From contig JARIAU010000009.1 in assembly GCA_029257695.1 (NCBI GenBank), positions 1 to 43,032 of the forward strand: a stretch of 43,032 nucleotides of DNA, written 5' to 3'. Origin of the DNA: Oscillospiraceae bacterium (GTDB taxonomy: Bacteria; Bacillota; Clostridia; Oscillospirales; Oscillospiraceae). Each line of letters begins with the position of its first letter. Position 1 is the first letter of the stretch. The notes below the pieces were generated by a model. It was not told the DNA's origin, searched no databases, and saw only the letters and a program-made list of their open reading frames with translations. Below are positions 8,367-16,409 of this stretch, piece by piece. A program made the position numbers and the translations under genes.

Positions 8367-9281
8367 ATGAACATCGTATTTATGGGTACTCCGGATTTTG
8401 CCGTGCCCTCGCTGAACCATCTGATTGACGCAGGCCATACTGTAACCGCCGTCTTCACTCAGCCGGACAAGCCCAAAAATCGTGGAATGAAGCTGCTGCC
8501 CACACCGGTGAAGGTCGTTGCATCAGCGCATGAAATTCCGGTGTATCAGCCCGCTACATTGAAAACAGATGAGGCATTTGATATCTTGCTTGAACTGCAT
8601 CCGGATCTGATTGTGGTGGCGGCCTATGGCAAACTTCTTCCCAAACGGATTTTGGAGCTTCCTGCACTGGGATGTATCAATGTGCATTCTTCACTGCTGC
8701 CTCGCTATCGTGGTGCTGCTCCCATCAACTGGGCGATTCTGAACGGAGATGAAGAAACCGGCGTGACCATTATGCACATGGCAGAAGGTCTGGATACTGG
8801 CGACATCATTTCTCAGCGTGCTACACCCATTGATCCAAATGAAACCGTGGAACAGCTTCACGACCGTCTGGCAGAAATCGGTGCAGGGCTCCTTGTAGAA
8901 ACGGTGAATGCGCTGCAAAATGGCACCGCATCCCGTTTTACGCAGGATGACAGTCTCTCTTGTTACGCTCCGATGCTGAGCCGGGAGCTTTCACCCATTG
9001 ATTTTCGGCACTCTGCTCGGCAGATTCATAATCAGGTGCGTGGTCTGATTCCCTGGCCGGCAACGACCGCAGAAATCTGCGGAGAAACCTTCAAAATTTT
9101 CTCCGTTGAGGAGACCGGTATGCATTCAGATGAAGCCCCCGGCACAGTACTCGGTGCTGACAAAAAGGGTATCAATATTGTCTGCGGTGATGGACAGGTA
9201 CTGCGTATTGTGGAGCTGCAAGCCGCCGGCAAAAAGCGTATGCGTGCGGTGGATTACCTCCGAGGGCATCCACTGTTCTAA
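8367..9281 (+). CDS. fmt: Methionyl-tRNA formyltransferase
   Basis: 304 residues. The N-terminus MNIVFMGTPDFAVPSL and the catalytic segment INVHSSLLPRYRGAAPINWAI mark it, with the Asn and His catalytic residues and the later GLDTGDI Asp. The C-terminal tRNA-binding domain is complete. It transfers a formyl group from 10-formyl-THF to Met-tRNAfMet. The ATG at 8367 follows the def stop by one base; the def coding end (GAGGTTGAGG) supplies the ribosome binding site. An in-frame upstream start at 8319 would overlap def and lacks family support. Confidence 0.96.
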   Translation: MNIVFMGTPDFAVPSLNHLIDAGHTVTAVFTQPDKPKNRGMKLLPTPVKVVASAHEIPVYQPATLKTDEAFDILLELHPDLIVVAAYGKLLPKRILELPALGCINVHSSLLPRYRGAAPINWAILNGDEETGVTIMHMAEGLDTGDIISQRATPIDPNETVEQLHDRLAEIGAGLLVETVNALQNGTASRFTQDDSLSCYAPMLSRELSPIDFRHSARQIHNQVRGLIPWPATTAEICGETFKIFSVEETGMHSDEAPGTVLGADKKGINIVCGDGQVLRIVELQAAGKKRMRAVDYLRGHPLF

Positions 9282-9308
9282 CCTAACTCTTTCTTTGATG
9301 AGGTAATT

Positions 9309-10652
9309 ATGGATAAACCTTCAATTTCCGGAAGCCGAGAAGCGGCATTCGCTGCTCTGCTCGCCTGTCAGCAGCAGGGCGCATGGTCAGATCAGGCCAT
9401 CCGCAGTGCAACAAAAAAATGGAAACTCGCCCCTCGAGACGCTGCTCTGGCCGCAAACCTGTGTTATGGTGTGGTACAGAACCAAATGCTGCTGGATTTC
9501 TGGGTGAATCACTTTTCTAAAACCCCGGCAAAAAAGCTGGACCCACAGGTTCTGATTGCTCTTCGCTTGGGCCTGTACCAACTCCACTTTCTGGATCGGA
9601 TTCCAGACAATGCCGCAGTCAACGAATCGGTTAACCTTGTCAAGAAATATGTCAAAAACAAAGGGGCATCTGGTCTGGTAAATGCTGTTTTGCGCGCATT
9701 TCAGCGTGCCGATGCACCGCCAATGCCAGATAAACACGACCATTTGGAGCAACTTTCCGTCCGATACAGTCATCCTTTACCTTTGGTAAAGCTGTTGAAT
9801 GAAGCACTGGGCGGGGAAGGGCTGAATGAACTTCTGTCTCATCACAACACACCCACTGATATGGTGATTCAGGTCAACACCTTGAAGACCGACTCCGCAT
9901 CTCTTGCCGCTCTTTTGGCCGAACAAGGGGTGGAGACAGAGCTGCATCCATGGCTGATGGATTGCCTGTTGGTCCGCAAAAGCGGTGATTTGGAGCAGCT
10001 CTCCGCATTTCAAGAGGGTCTGTTCTATGTGCAGGACTGCGCTGCGAAACTGGCCGCACTGGTAGGGGATCCCCATCCCGGAGACCGTGTGCTGGATGCC
10101 TGTTCCGCACCCGGAGGCAAATCCTTTGCCTGCGGAATTCGGATGAATAACGAAGGTTCCATTCTTTCCAGAGATTTGCACGAAAACAAATTGCGGCGCA
10201 TTCAATCCGGTGCCAAACGACTTGGTTTGAGCTGTATTACAACGCAAGCCATGGATGCTCGAATTGCAGAACCCGATTTGGACGGTCGGTTCCAATTAGT
10301 ACTGGCTGATGTGCCTTGCTCTGGACTTGGCATTATTCGGAAAAAGCCGGATATTCGCTATAAAAACCTGACGGAAACCGAAGGTCTGCCCGCCATTCAG
10401 ATGGCTATTTTGAACCAGGTGGCGTCCTATGTTGCCCCTGGAGGTACTTTAGTCTATTCGACCTGCACCGTGCTTAAGCGGGAAAACGAGTGTGTGGTAT
10501 CTGCTTTTTTGGCTCAGCACCCGGAATTTTCACTGGAACCATTCCAGCTTCCAGCCCCTATTGGCACAACAGACGGGCAGCTGACTCTATGGCCCCATCT
10601 TCACGGTACGGATGGATTCTTTATTGCAAAGTTGAGGAGATCCCATGGCTGA
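9309..10652 (+). CDS. rsmB: 16S rRNA (cytosine967-C5)-methyltransferase RsmB
   Basis: 447 residues. The N-terminal NusB-like helical domain (about 1-140, with LRLGLYQLHFLDRIPDNAAVNE) is followed by a SAM-dependent methyltransferase domain. The SAM site is DACSAPGGKS, motif IV is ADVPCSGLGIIRKKPDIR, and the catalytic Cys motif is STCTVLKRENE. It methylates C967 of 16S rRNA. One oddity is that the residue after the SAM loop reads FACGI rather than the usual THIA/TxIAE, a mild divergence. The ATG at 9309 has GATGAGGTAATT upstream. It overlaps the rlmN start by 8 bases. Confidence 0.94.
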   Translation: MDKPSISGSREAAFAALLACQQQGAWSDQAIRSATKKWKLAPRDAALAANLCYGVVQNQMLLDFWVNHFSKTPAKKLDPQVLIALRLGLYQLHFLDRIPDNAAVNESVNLVKKYVKNKGASGLVNAVLRAFQRADAPPMPDKHDHLEQLSVRYSHPLPLVKLLNEALGGEGLNELLSHHNTPTDMVIQVNTLKTDSASLAALLAEQGVETELHPWLMDCLLVRKSGDLEQLSAFQEGLFYVQDCAAKLAALVGDPHPGDRVLDACSAPGGKSFACGIRMNNEGSILSRDLHENKLRRIQSGAKRLGLSCITTQAMDARIAEPDLDGRFQLVLADVPCSGLGIIRKKPDIRYKNLTETEGLPAIQMAILNQVASYVAPGGTLVYSTCTVLKRENECVVSAFLAQHPEFSLEPFQLPAPIGTTDGQLTLWPHLHGTDGFFIAKLRRSHG

Positions 10653-11682
10653 AAAGATTGATTTGAAATCGATGACACTCCCGGAAATCGAGGCATTCCT
10701 TGCCACACTCGGCGAGCCAAAATTCCGAGCCAAACAGATTTTTGTTTGGATGCATAAGGGGGTTTCTTCTTTTGAAGAGATGACCAACTTGTCTAAATCC
10801 CTGCGGACCAAGTTGGCCGAGCGTTGCACGCTCACCGTGCTTCAGGTGGAGCGAAAACAGGTTTCTCGGTTGGATGGAACCATTAAGTACCTTTGGCAAA
10901 TGGAAGACGGAAACTGTGTAGAAACTGTTCTGATGCGCTATAAGCACGGCAATACTGTATGTGTTTCCTCCGAAATCGGCTGCGCCATGGGATGTGCCTT
11001 CTGCGCTTCCACCATCGGCGGATTGGTTCGGCGACTCACCCCGGCAGAAATTCTCAGTCAAGTGATCTTTACTCAGAAGGACTCGGGACTGCCTATTTCC
11101 AATATTGTTTTGATGGGGATTGGTGAACCGTTGGATAACTTCGATAATGTCCTTCGTTTTCTGGAATTGGTGAACCATCCCGATGGAATGAATATCGGGA
11201 TGCGGCATATCAGTCTGTCCACCTGTGGTCTTGCGGAAAAAATTGACCAACTGGCTGATTTGCAGCTGCAAATCACACTTTCTGTTTCCCTTCATGCCCC
11301 AGATAATGCAACTCGTTCTACCATCATGCCCGTCAACAAGGCCTATGATGTGGAGCGGCTGTTCCAGTCCTGTCGGCGTTATTTTGAGGTAACTGGTCGC
11401 AGAATCTCCTATGAATATGCCATGATCGACGGTGTGACGGATAGCGATGCGCAGGCCGATCTTCTGGCTAAGCATTTGAAGGGCATTCCCGGCCATGTAA
11501 ATTTGATCCCGCTGAACGATGTCCGGGAAAGTAAACTGAAACCCAGTCGTCGGGTACAGGAATTCAAAAAACGGCTGGAAAGCCATGGTGTCACTGTAAC
11601 TGTCCGCAGAAAATTAGGCGGTGACATAGATGCATCTTGTGGACAACTGCGTCGAAAGACACTACATCTGGACGAAACATAA
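10645..11682 (+). CDS. rlmN: Dual-specificity RNA methyltransferase RlmN (radical SAM)
   Basis: 345 residues. The radical SAM cluster motif CAMGCAFC binds a [4Fe-4S] cluster via Cys113, Cys117 and Cys120. The GIGEPLDN and LSTCGL motifs follow. The C-terminal catalytic Cys332 lies in SCGQLRRK, and the mC355-type Cys should lie in the STCG segment. The enzyme methylates C2 of A2503 in 23S rRNA and of A37 in some tRNAs. It starts inside the end of rsmB with TTGAGGAG as ribosome binding site. The A2503-C8 methyltransferase Cfr is related, but this locus context is that of housekeeping RlmN. Confidence 0.95.
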   Translation: MAEKIDLKSMTLPEIEAFLATLGEPKFRAKQIFVWMHKGVSSFEEMTNLSKSLRTKLAERCTLTVLQVERKQVSRLDGTIKYLWQMEDGNCVETVLMRYKHGNTVCVSSEIGCAMGCAFCASTIGGLVRRLTPAEILSQVIFTQKDSGLPISNIVLMGIGEPLDNFDNVLRFLELVNHPDGMNIGMRHISLSTCGLAEKIDQLADLQLQITLSVSLHAPDNATRSTIMPVNKAYDVERLFQSCRRYFEVTGRRISYEYAMIDGVTDSDAQADLLAKHLKGIPGHVNLIPLNDVRESKLKPSRRVQEFKKRLESHGVTVTVRRKLGGDIDASCGQLRRKTLHLDET

Positions 11683-11696
11683 AAGAAGGTGATTTG

Positions 11697-12431
11697 GTGC
11701 AAGTTTATGCTGTAACCGATTGTGGGTTGGTCCGAAAGCAAAATCAGGATTATTACGACACCATGTGTCATAAGGACGGTATTTTAGGCATCGTCTGTGA
11801 TGGCATGGGTGGTGCCAAAAGTGGCAATATTGCAAGTCAGATGGCCTGCGAGATCTTTATGGACGAAGTTCGCAATGCCGATTGGACTGAACCCGTTCGC
11901 TCGTTGAACTGCGCTCTTAGCACATCAAATGAGGTGGTGCTCCACCGTGCTCTCACCGATCCTGACTGTGCCGGAATGGGAACCACTTTGGTTGCTGCCT
12001 GGGCACAGAGGGATGGTCACTGTTTCATTATCAATGTTGGTGACAGCCGTGCTTATCTGATTCGACCCAGTGGCATCACGCAGGTCACCCGAGATCATTC
12101 TTTGGTGTCTGAATTGGTTGCTATTGGTGAAATTTCTCCTGAAGATGCAAAAAAACACCCTCAAAAGAATATTATCACCCGTGCACTTGGAACCGATCGC
12201 AGTGCAAACGGCGATATTTTTGAGATTGATGCAAATCCGGAGGATTATCTGCTGCTATGCAGTGATGGGTTGAGTAATGTGGTCAAGGATCAGGAAATGC
12301 TTTATGAAGTAATCTACGGCGGCCCCAGTGATACTTGTTGTAATCGCCTGTTGGAAATTGCCCTGAATCGTGGCGCACCGGATAATGTGACTGCCGTGCT
12401 GATCTGCATGGATACAGATGATACCGTATGA
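11697..12431 (+). CDS. stp: PP2C-type Ser/Thr phosphatase (Stp/PrpC)
   Basis: 244 residues from GTG 11697 (TTG 11694 is an alternative). The PP2C motifs VTDCGLVRKQNQD, CDGMGGAKSG, GMGTTL, INVGDSRAYLI, SDGLSNVV and APDNVT occur in order, with the metal-binding aspartates intact. It dephosphorylates targets of the neighbouring PASTA kinase. I choose the GTG because AAGAAGGTGA ends 4 bases upstream and the family N-terminus is short; a longer reading from 11637 lies inside rlmN. The stop overlaps an unused ATG at 12428. The phosphatase-kinase order matches prpC-prkC of B. subtilis. Confidence 0.93.
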   Translation: MQVYAVTDCGLVRKQNQDYYDTMCHKDGILGIVCDGMGGAKSGNIASQMACEIFMDEVRNADWTEPVRSLNCALSTSNEVVLHRALTDPDCAGMGTTLVAAWAQRDGHCFIINVGDSRAYLIRPSGITQVTRDHSLVSELVAIGEISPEDAKKHPQKNIITRALGTDRSANGDIFEIDANPEDYLLLCSDGLSNVVKDQEMLYEVIYGGPSDTCCNRLLEIALNRGAPDNVTAVLICMDTDDTV

Positions 12432-12445
12432 TAGGAGTAAATGCT

Positions 12446-14536
12446 ATGGATCCCTATATTGGAAAACTTCTCGATGACCGGTACGAGATACTGAATGTGC
12501 TTGGCACCGGCGGAATGGCCGTTGTTTATCGGGCATACTGCCATCGTTTGAATCGCTATGTGGCTGTAAAAATTTTGAAAGGCGAACTGGCCGCAGATCA
12601 GGATCTGCGCAGACGATTCCATGACGAATCCCAGTCAGTCGCTATGCTCTCACATCCGAATATTGTTGCTGTATACGATGTCAGCGAAGTGGATGATCGG
12701 GAATTCATTGTGATGGAACTCATTGACGGTATCACACTGAAGCAGTACATCAACAAGCGTGGTGGCTGCCTGAACTGGCGGGAATCATTGCACTTTATTT
12801 CGCAGATTCTTCAGGCACTGAAGCATGCCCATAGCCGTGGAATCATCCATCGTGACATCAAACCGCAGAATGTCATGGTTCTGCGCGATGGCAGCGTGAA
12901 GGTTACGGATTTCGGCATCGCGCGTTCTACTACCTCACAGGCTACGGTAACGCAGGATGCCATCGGTTCTGTTCACTACATTTCGCCAGAGCAGGCCAAG
13001 GGAAATCACATTGATGCACGCTCGGACCTATACTCTGCCGGCGTGGTCCTCTATGAGATGCTGACAGGGCGCCTTCCGTTTGAGGGAGACAATCCGGTTT
13101 CGGTGGCAATCCAGCACATCAATTCTATTCCGGTTCCACCAAGAGAACTGAATCCAGACATTCCCGTTGGTATGGAGCAGATTGCCCTGAAGGCCATGGC
13201 TTCGACCCCGGATCGCCGTTATCGTTCGGCAGAGGATATGCTGAACGATCTGGACGCCTTTCGTCGCAATCCTGATATTGATTTCGGTTATCTTCAGCCC
13301 GGTGTTCTTGCACCTGACGAAGACGAGCCGACCATGATTTTACGCAAACCAACCCGATCTTCTGATCCGGATGCTACTGTACGGGAGCCTCTTCGCCGCC
13401 GTGCAGCTGTATCGGCCGCTCGTTTCCAGCAGGATGAGCCAGAATACGAGGACGAGGACGATTATGATGATTATGACGAAGAGGACGCCCGTGAGCGCCG
13501 AAAAAAACGCATTCTGATCGGCACTGCAGCTGGTGCAGGTGTGCTTTTGATCGCTGTATTTGCCATTCTGTGGTTTACTGTATTCAGTAAAATGCTGACC
13601 CCCAAAAAATCGTTTATCGTGCCGAACTATGTTGGATCCACGCTGGAAGAAGCAGAAAAAGCTTTGTCTGAAAACTCGGATCTGTCTGCCCACTTTACGA
13701 TTCGTGCAGGTGAATTCAAGCCGGATGACACGGTGGAAAAGGGCGTCATTATCAGTCAATCTCCGGTTGGCGACTCCAAAGCACACGCAGACAAAACCGA
13801 GATTGTCGTTGTTGTAAGCAGTGGTCCCGAAGAAGAAAAGCCACAGGAATTCGAGTTGGAGGACTACTCCAATCAGGATTACCGGCTTGCTCTGTCCAAG
13901 CTGCAAGCACAGCTTATCGCCGTGACGGTGGAGAGCCAGTACAGCGATACGGTCAAGGAAGGTATGGTCATCAGCACCAACCCCACGCCCGGAACCAAGC
14001 TGAAGGCCGGAGACAAGGTGACCATCACTTACAGCAATGGTCCTGAACATAAAGAGGTGAAAATGACCTCTTTGTTGGGCCTGACTGAAGAGGATGCACG
14101 CAACGCAATTGCCGCTATGAAGCTGACACTAAAGTCCGTATCTTCGGAATACAGCGACGAATATCCTGCCGGAAAGGTGTGCTACCAGAGTGTACCTCAG
14201 GGCATTACCGTGCAGGGTGGCAGCGATATCACTATTAAGATCAGCCTCGGTCAGAAGCCTGCAGATCCGAAGCCGCCCGAACCGGTAAAACCGGAGGAAC
14301 CACAGACGCCTCCGGTGGCACCCGCCCCAAAATCCACCTTCCTTGTCACCTTGCCGGATGACCGGACCAAGGAAAGTGTAGTAGAGATCTATGTAAACGG
14401 CGTCTTGTTGGCCCACCAGAAGGTTCCAACCACTGAGTCGGAATTTTCTGTCACTTACGAAGGCGTCATCAACAACTATTCCGTAAAGGTAGACGGTGCC
14501 GACTACCAGGATTACGACATTATCAATAATCGATGA
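12446..14536 (+). CDS. prkC: PASTA-domain Ser/Thr protein kinase (PrkC/Stk type)
   Basis: 696 residues. The kinase domain (about 12-270) has GTGGMAVVY, catalytic Lys42, HRDIKPQN (Asp137) and DFG (155-157). An acidic stretch rich in D/E/Y (about 329-350) precedes basic RRKKR and one membrane helix (about 356-380). Three extracellular PASTA repeats follow (about 390-457, 468-535 and 536-603), then a Pro-rich linker and a 65-residue beta-rich C-terminal domain. PASTA kinases sense muropeptides or lipid II and control cell wall, germination and division. ATG 12446 is chosen over 12428 because TAGGAG lies 8 bases upstream and family members begin [10 protein letters not shown]. It overlaps rsgA by 4 bases. 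Confidence 0.95.
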   Translation: MDPYIGKLLDDRYEILNVLGTGGMAVVYRAYCHRLNRYVAVKILKGELAADQDLRRRFHDESQSVAMLSHPNIVAVYDVSEVDDREFIVMELIDGITLKQYINKRGGCLNWRESLHFISQILQALKHAHSRGIIHRDIKPQNVMVLRDGSVKVTDFGIARSTTSQATVTQDAIGSVHYISPEQAKGNHIDARSDLYSAGVVLYEMLTGRLPFEGDNPVSVAIQHINSIPVPPRELNPDIPVGMEQIALKAMASTPDRRYRSAEDMLNDLDAFRRNPDIDFGYLQPGVLAPDEDEPTMILRKPTRSSDPDATVREPLRRRAAVSAARFQQDEPEYEDEDDYDDYDEEDARERRKKRILIGTAAGAGVLLIAVFAILWFTVFSKMLTPKKSFIVPNYVGSTLEEAEKALSENSDLSAHFTIRAGEFKPDDTVEKGVIISQSPVGDSKAHADKTEIVVVVSSGPEEEKPQEFELEDYSNQDYRLALSKLQAQLIAVTVESQYSDTVKEGMVISTNPTPGTKLKAGDKVTITYSNGPEHKEVKMTSLLGLTEEDARNAIAAMKLTLKSVSSEYSDEYPAGKVCYQSVPQGITVQGGSDITIKISLGQKPADPKPPEPVKPEEPQTPPVAPAPKSTFLVTLPDDRTKESVVEIYVNGVLLAHQKVPTTESEFSVTYEGVINNYSVKVDGADYQDYDIINNR

Positions 14537-15408
14537 CTGGAACAATTATCAAAGCCCTGAGTGGCTTCTACTATGTAGATTGTGATGGCACGGTGATCAC
14601 CTGCCGTGCCAGAGGAAAATTTCGCCATACCGGTACCTCCCCTTTGGTGGGGGACCGGGTGGAGATTACAGAGCTTGGCGGAAATACAGGCAGCGTAGAT
14701 CGTGTTCTTCCCCGCAAAAACTCGTTTGTCCGTCCTGCTGTGGCTAACATGGATATGTTGGTTATGATTGCAGCCGGTGTCAATCCAATCACTGACCCAT
14801 TCCTCATTGACCGTGTTGCGGCCATTGCAGAACGAAAGAATTGTGAGCCTGTAATTTGCATCAACAAGTGTGATATGGAACCTTGTCATGCACTCTATGA
14901 CATTTACCACAAAGCCGGGTTTATCACCTTGCAAGTCAGTGCGATCACTGGAGAAGGCATTTCAGATCTGGCAAATACCATTGCTGGAAAGACCGTGGTA
15001 TTCACCGGAAACTCCGGTGTCGGGAAATCCAGCATCTTGAATGCATTGGATCCCACATTGTCCATCACGACTGGGGAAGTCAGCGAAAAACTAGGTCGCG
15101 GACGGCATACGACCCGCCATGTGGAGTTGTTTCGCCTGCCCAATGGGGCCTTGGTTGCCGACACACCCGGGTTTGCAAGCTTTGACACTGAAGTGCCGGA
15201 GCTTCTGAACAAAGAGGAGTTGGCACTGGCATTTCGGGAATTCCATCCCTATCTGGGGGATTGCCGCTTTGTTGGCTGCTCTCATACCAAAGAAAAAGGT
15301 TGCCGCGTATTGGAAGCCTTGCATGAAGGTGCGATTTCGGAATCTCGACACAAAAGTTACCTCCGTCTTTACGAAGTGGCCAAAGAATACAAGGCCTGGG
15401 AGCACTGA
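14533..15408 (+). CDS. rsgA: Ribosome small-subunit-dependent GTPase A
   Basis: 291 residues. There is an N-terminal OB fold, then a circularly permuted GTPase with G4 (INKCD, about 110-114) before G1 (TGNSGVGKSS, about 158-167) and G3 (DTPGF). The C-terminal zinc finger has CRFVGCSH...GC. RsgA matures the 30S subunit; in B. subtilis (CpgA) it is a PrkC substrate. It overlaps prkC (ATGA) and abuts thiN. The usual rpe gene between rsgA and thiN is absent. Confidence 0.96.
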   Translation: MTGTIIKALSGFYYVDCDGTVITCRARGKFRHTGTSPLVGDRVEITELGGNTGSVDRVLPRKNSFVRPAVANMDMLVMIAAGVNPITDPFLIDRVAAIAERKNCEPVICINKCDMEPCHALYDIYHKAGFITLQVSAITGEGISDLANTIAGKTVVFTGNSGVGKSSILNALDPTLSITTGEVSEKLGRGRHTTRHVELFRLPNGALVADTPGFASFDTEVPELLNKEELALAFREFHPYLGDCRFVGCSHTKEKGCRVLEALHEGAISESRHKSYLRLYEVAKEYKAWEH

Positions 15409-16032
15409 ATGAAACAGGCCATCATTTTTGGTTCCGCTCCAGTGGAGACATGGTCCTTTCTGCAACCCTATCGCACAGAGAACGATCTGATTATTTGTGC
15501 AGATGGCGGTCTGTGCGCTGCAAAGGCCAATGGTCTGACTCCAGACTGGTATGTGGGGGACAATGACTCCGGTGGCTCTGTTGGTGCCTATCCGGCAGAT
15601 CTTCTCCCCAGTGAAAAGGATGTCACCGATTTAGATATGGCTGTTTCTCGAGCTCTCGCCCTTGATTGCAATCCGATTATTCTTTGTGGATGCACCGGAG
15701 GACGGCAGGACCATCATTTTTCTGCCGTTGGCCAGCTGGAGCGGATTCATCGTGTTGGAAAAGCCGGACTGATTCTGGACCCCTCCAACGAGATCCGCAT
15801 CCTTTCTCCCGGAACAACGGTTGTGCCGGAAACCCCTGACTATCACTATTTTGGTATCGTTCCTTTGGACCTTACTATGACGGATGTCACGATTCAGGGG
15901 GCAAAATACGAAGCCTCCCATATCGATTTGTTTCGCTATTCTTCTTTGGCAATCAGCAACCATCTTGTCCCGGGGCAGCGTTGTACCATTCAGGTTGGTC
16001 ACGGCATAGGACTCCTCATTCGCAGCAACTGA
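15409..16032 (+). CDS. thiN: Thiamine pyrophosphokinase
   Basis: 207 residues. The catalytic N-terminal part has IICADGGLCAAKANGLTPDWYVGDND, with the GD(N)DS and KDVTDLDMA motifs, then GCTGGRQDHHF, as in thiamine pyrophosphokinases; the C-terminal part is the thiamine-binding beta domain. The enzyme makes thiamine diphosphate from thiamine and ATP. The ATG is directly after the rsgA stop. In B. subtilis thiN precedes spoVM, and the same is true here with one small gene between. Confidence 0.93.
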   Translation: MKQAIIFGSAPVETWSFLQPYRTENDLIICADGGLCAAKANGLTPDWYVGDNDSGGSVGAYPADLLPSEKDVTDLDMAVSRALALDCNPIILCGCTGGRQDHHFSAVGQLERIHRVGKAGLILDPSNEIRILSPGTTVVPETPDYHYFGIVPLDLTMTDVTIQGAKYEASHIDLFRYSSLAISNHLVPGQRCTIQVGHGIGLLIRSN

Positions 16033-16048
16033 ATCTGCACCATCTGAA

Positions 16049-16096
16049 CGCCTCCTGCGTAGACTGCAACAGCAGTATTACCGGGAGGCGATTTTT
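16049..16096 (+). terminator. Hairpin after thiN, overlapping the next gene's ribosome binding site
   Basis: CGCCTCC (16049-16055) pairs with GGAGGCG (16084-16090), followed by A and five T. A nested 4-bp stem (16064-16067 with 16072-16075) sits in the loop. It looks like an intrinsic terminator for the housekeeping operon. The 3' arm is also the GGGAGGCG ribosome binding site of the 48-codon gene at 16098, so readthrough transcripts would hide it. Confidence 0.6.
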
Positions 16097-16097
16097 C

Positions 16098-16244
16098 ATG
16101 TGTCGGCGAAAAAAGCCCTGTGGAGTATGTGCTATTTCTCTCGGCGTCGGAATATTGCTGAGTATGGTGCTGCCCACAGGATTTATTATTTTTGTGGGAG
16201 CGGTTGCCCTGATTATATTGGGCATCACATGGCTTCATCGATAA
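16098..16244 (+). CDS. 48-residue membrane peptide between thiN and spoVM
   Basis: ATG 16098 follows GGGAGGCG by 7 bases. The peptide has a short cytoplasmic-type head with basic residues and four Cys positions nearby (MCRRKKPCGVC), then two hydrophobic segments (about 12-26 and 28-44) separated by a Pro-Thr-Gly turn, ending WLHR. It is therefore a probable two-pass or hairpin membrane peptide. It ends just before the ribosome binding site of spoVM, so the two are likely co-translated. I do not recognise a named family; similar short hydrophobic proteins are common in Clostridia. A longer frame from 15981 lies inside thiN and is not credible. Confidence 0.65.
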   Translation: MCRRKKPCGVCAISLGVGILLSMVLPTGFIIFVGAVALIILGITWLHR

Positions 16245-16257
16245 GGAGGTATTCAGG

Positions 16258-16329
16258 ATGAAAATTGTCGTTTGGAAATCCCCGAAGGTGGTCTCTGGAT
16301 TCCTAAAGTTCATTTTCCATCTGCACTGA
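16258..16329 (+). CDS. spoVM: Stage V sporulation protein M (SpoVM), 23 residues
   Basis: A 23-codon gene with a perfect AAGGAGGT site (16243-16250) 7 bases before the ATG. The sequence begins MKIVVWKSPKVVSGFLK. It aligns without gaps to B. subtilis SpoVM (26 residues), sharing Met1, Lys2, Lys7, Pro9, Lys10, Gly14 and a basic residue at 17. Pro9 is known to be important for recognition of positively curved forespore membrane. SpoVM is an amphipathic helix that recruits SpoIVA. Position supports the call: it follows thiN (as in B. subtilis) and precedes sipL-spoIVA, whose products it anchors. The end FIFHLH is shorter than in B. subtilis. Confidence 0.88.
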   Translation: MKIVVWKSPKVVSGFLKFIFHLH

Positions 16330-16357
16330 CATATTCCCGGAAGCTCGTACATATCTT
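16330..16357 (+). promoter_or_regulatory. Candidate SigE promoter for sipL-spoIVA
   Basis: CATATT (16330-16335), a 14-base spacer and CATATCTT (16350-16357). This fits the SigE pattern (-35 ATATT; -10 CATACAnT, 6 of 8). It begins one base after the spoVM stop and would start transcription about 45 bases before sipL. SigE control of sipL and spoIVA is known in C. difficile. Confidence 0.5.
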
Positions 16358-16409
16358 TCTTTTGAATCCGTCCTTGACTGAACGATAGGACGAAAGGAGA
16401 GATTGCTTC

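Noticed and set aside
10621-11586. 321-codon open frame on the minus strand opposite rlmN
   Set aside because: It is antisense to a complete radical SAM enzyme and has no ribosome binding site or recognisable domain.
16213-16237. SigE-like ATATT...CAT boxes inside the 48-codon gene, as a promoter for spoVM
   Set aside because: The spacer is 16 bases and the -10 match is poor. Transcription would start at or after the spoVM ribosome binding site.
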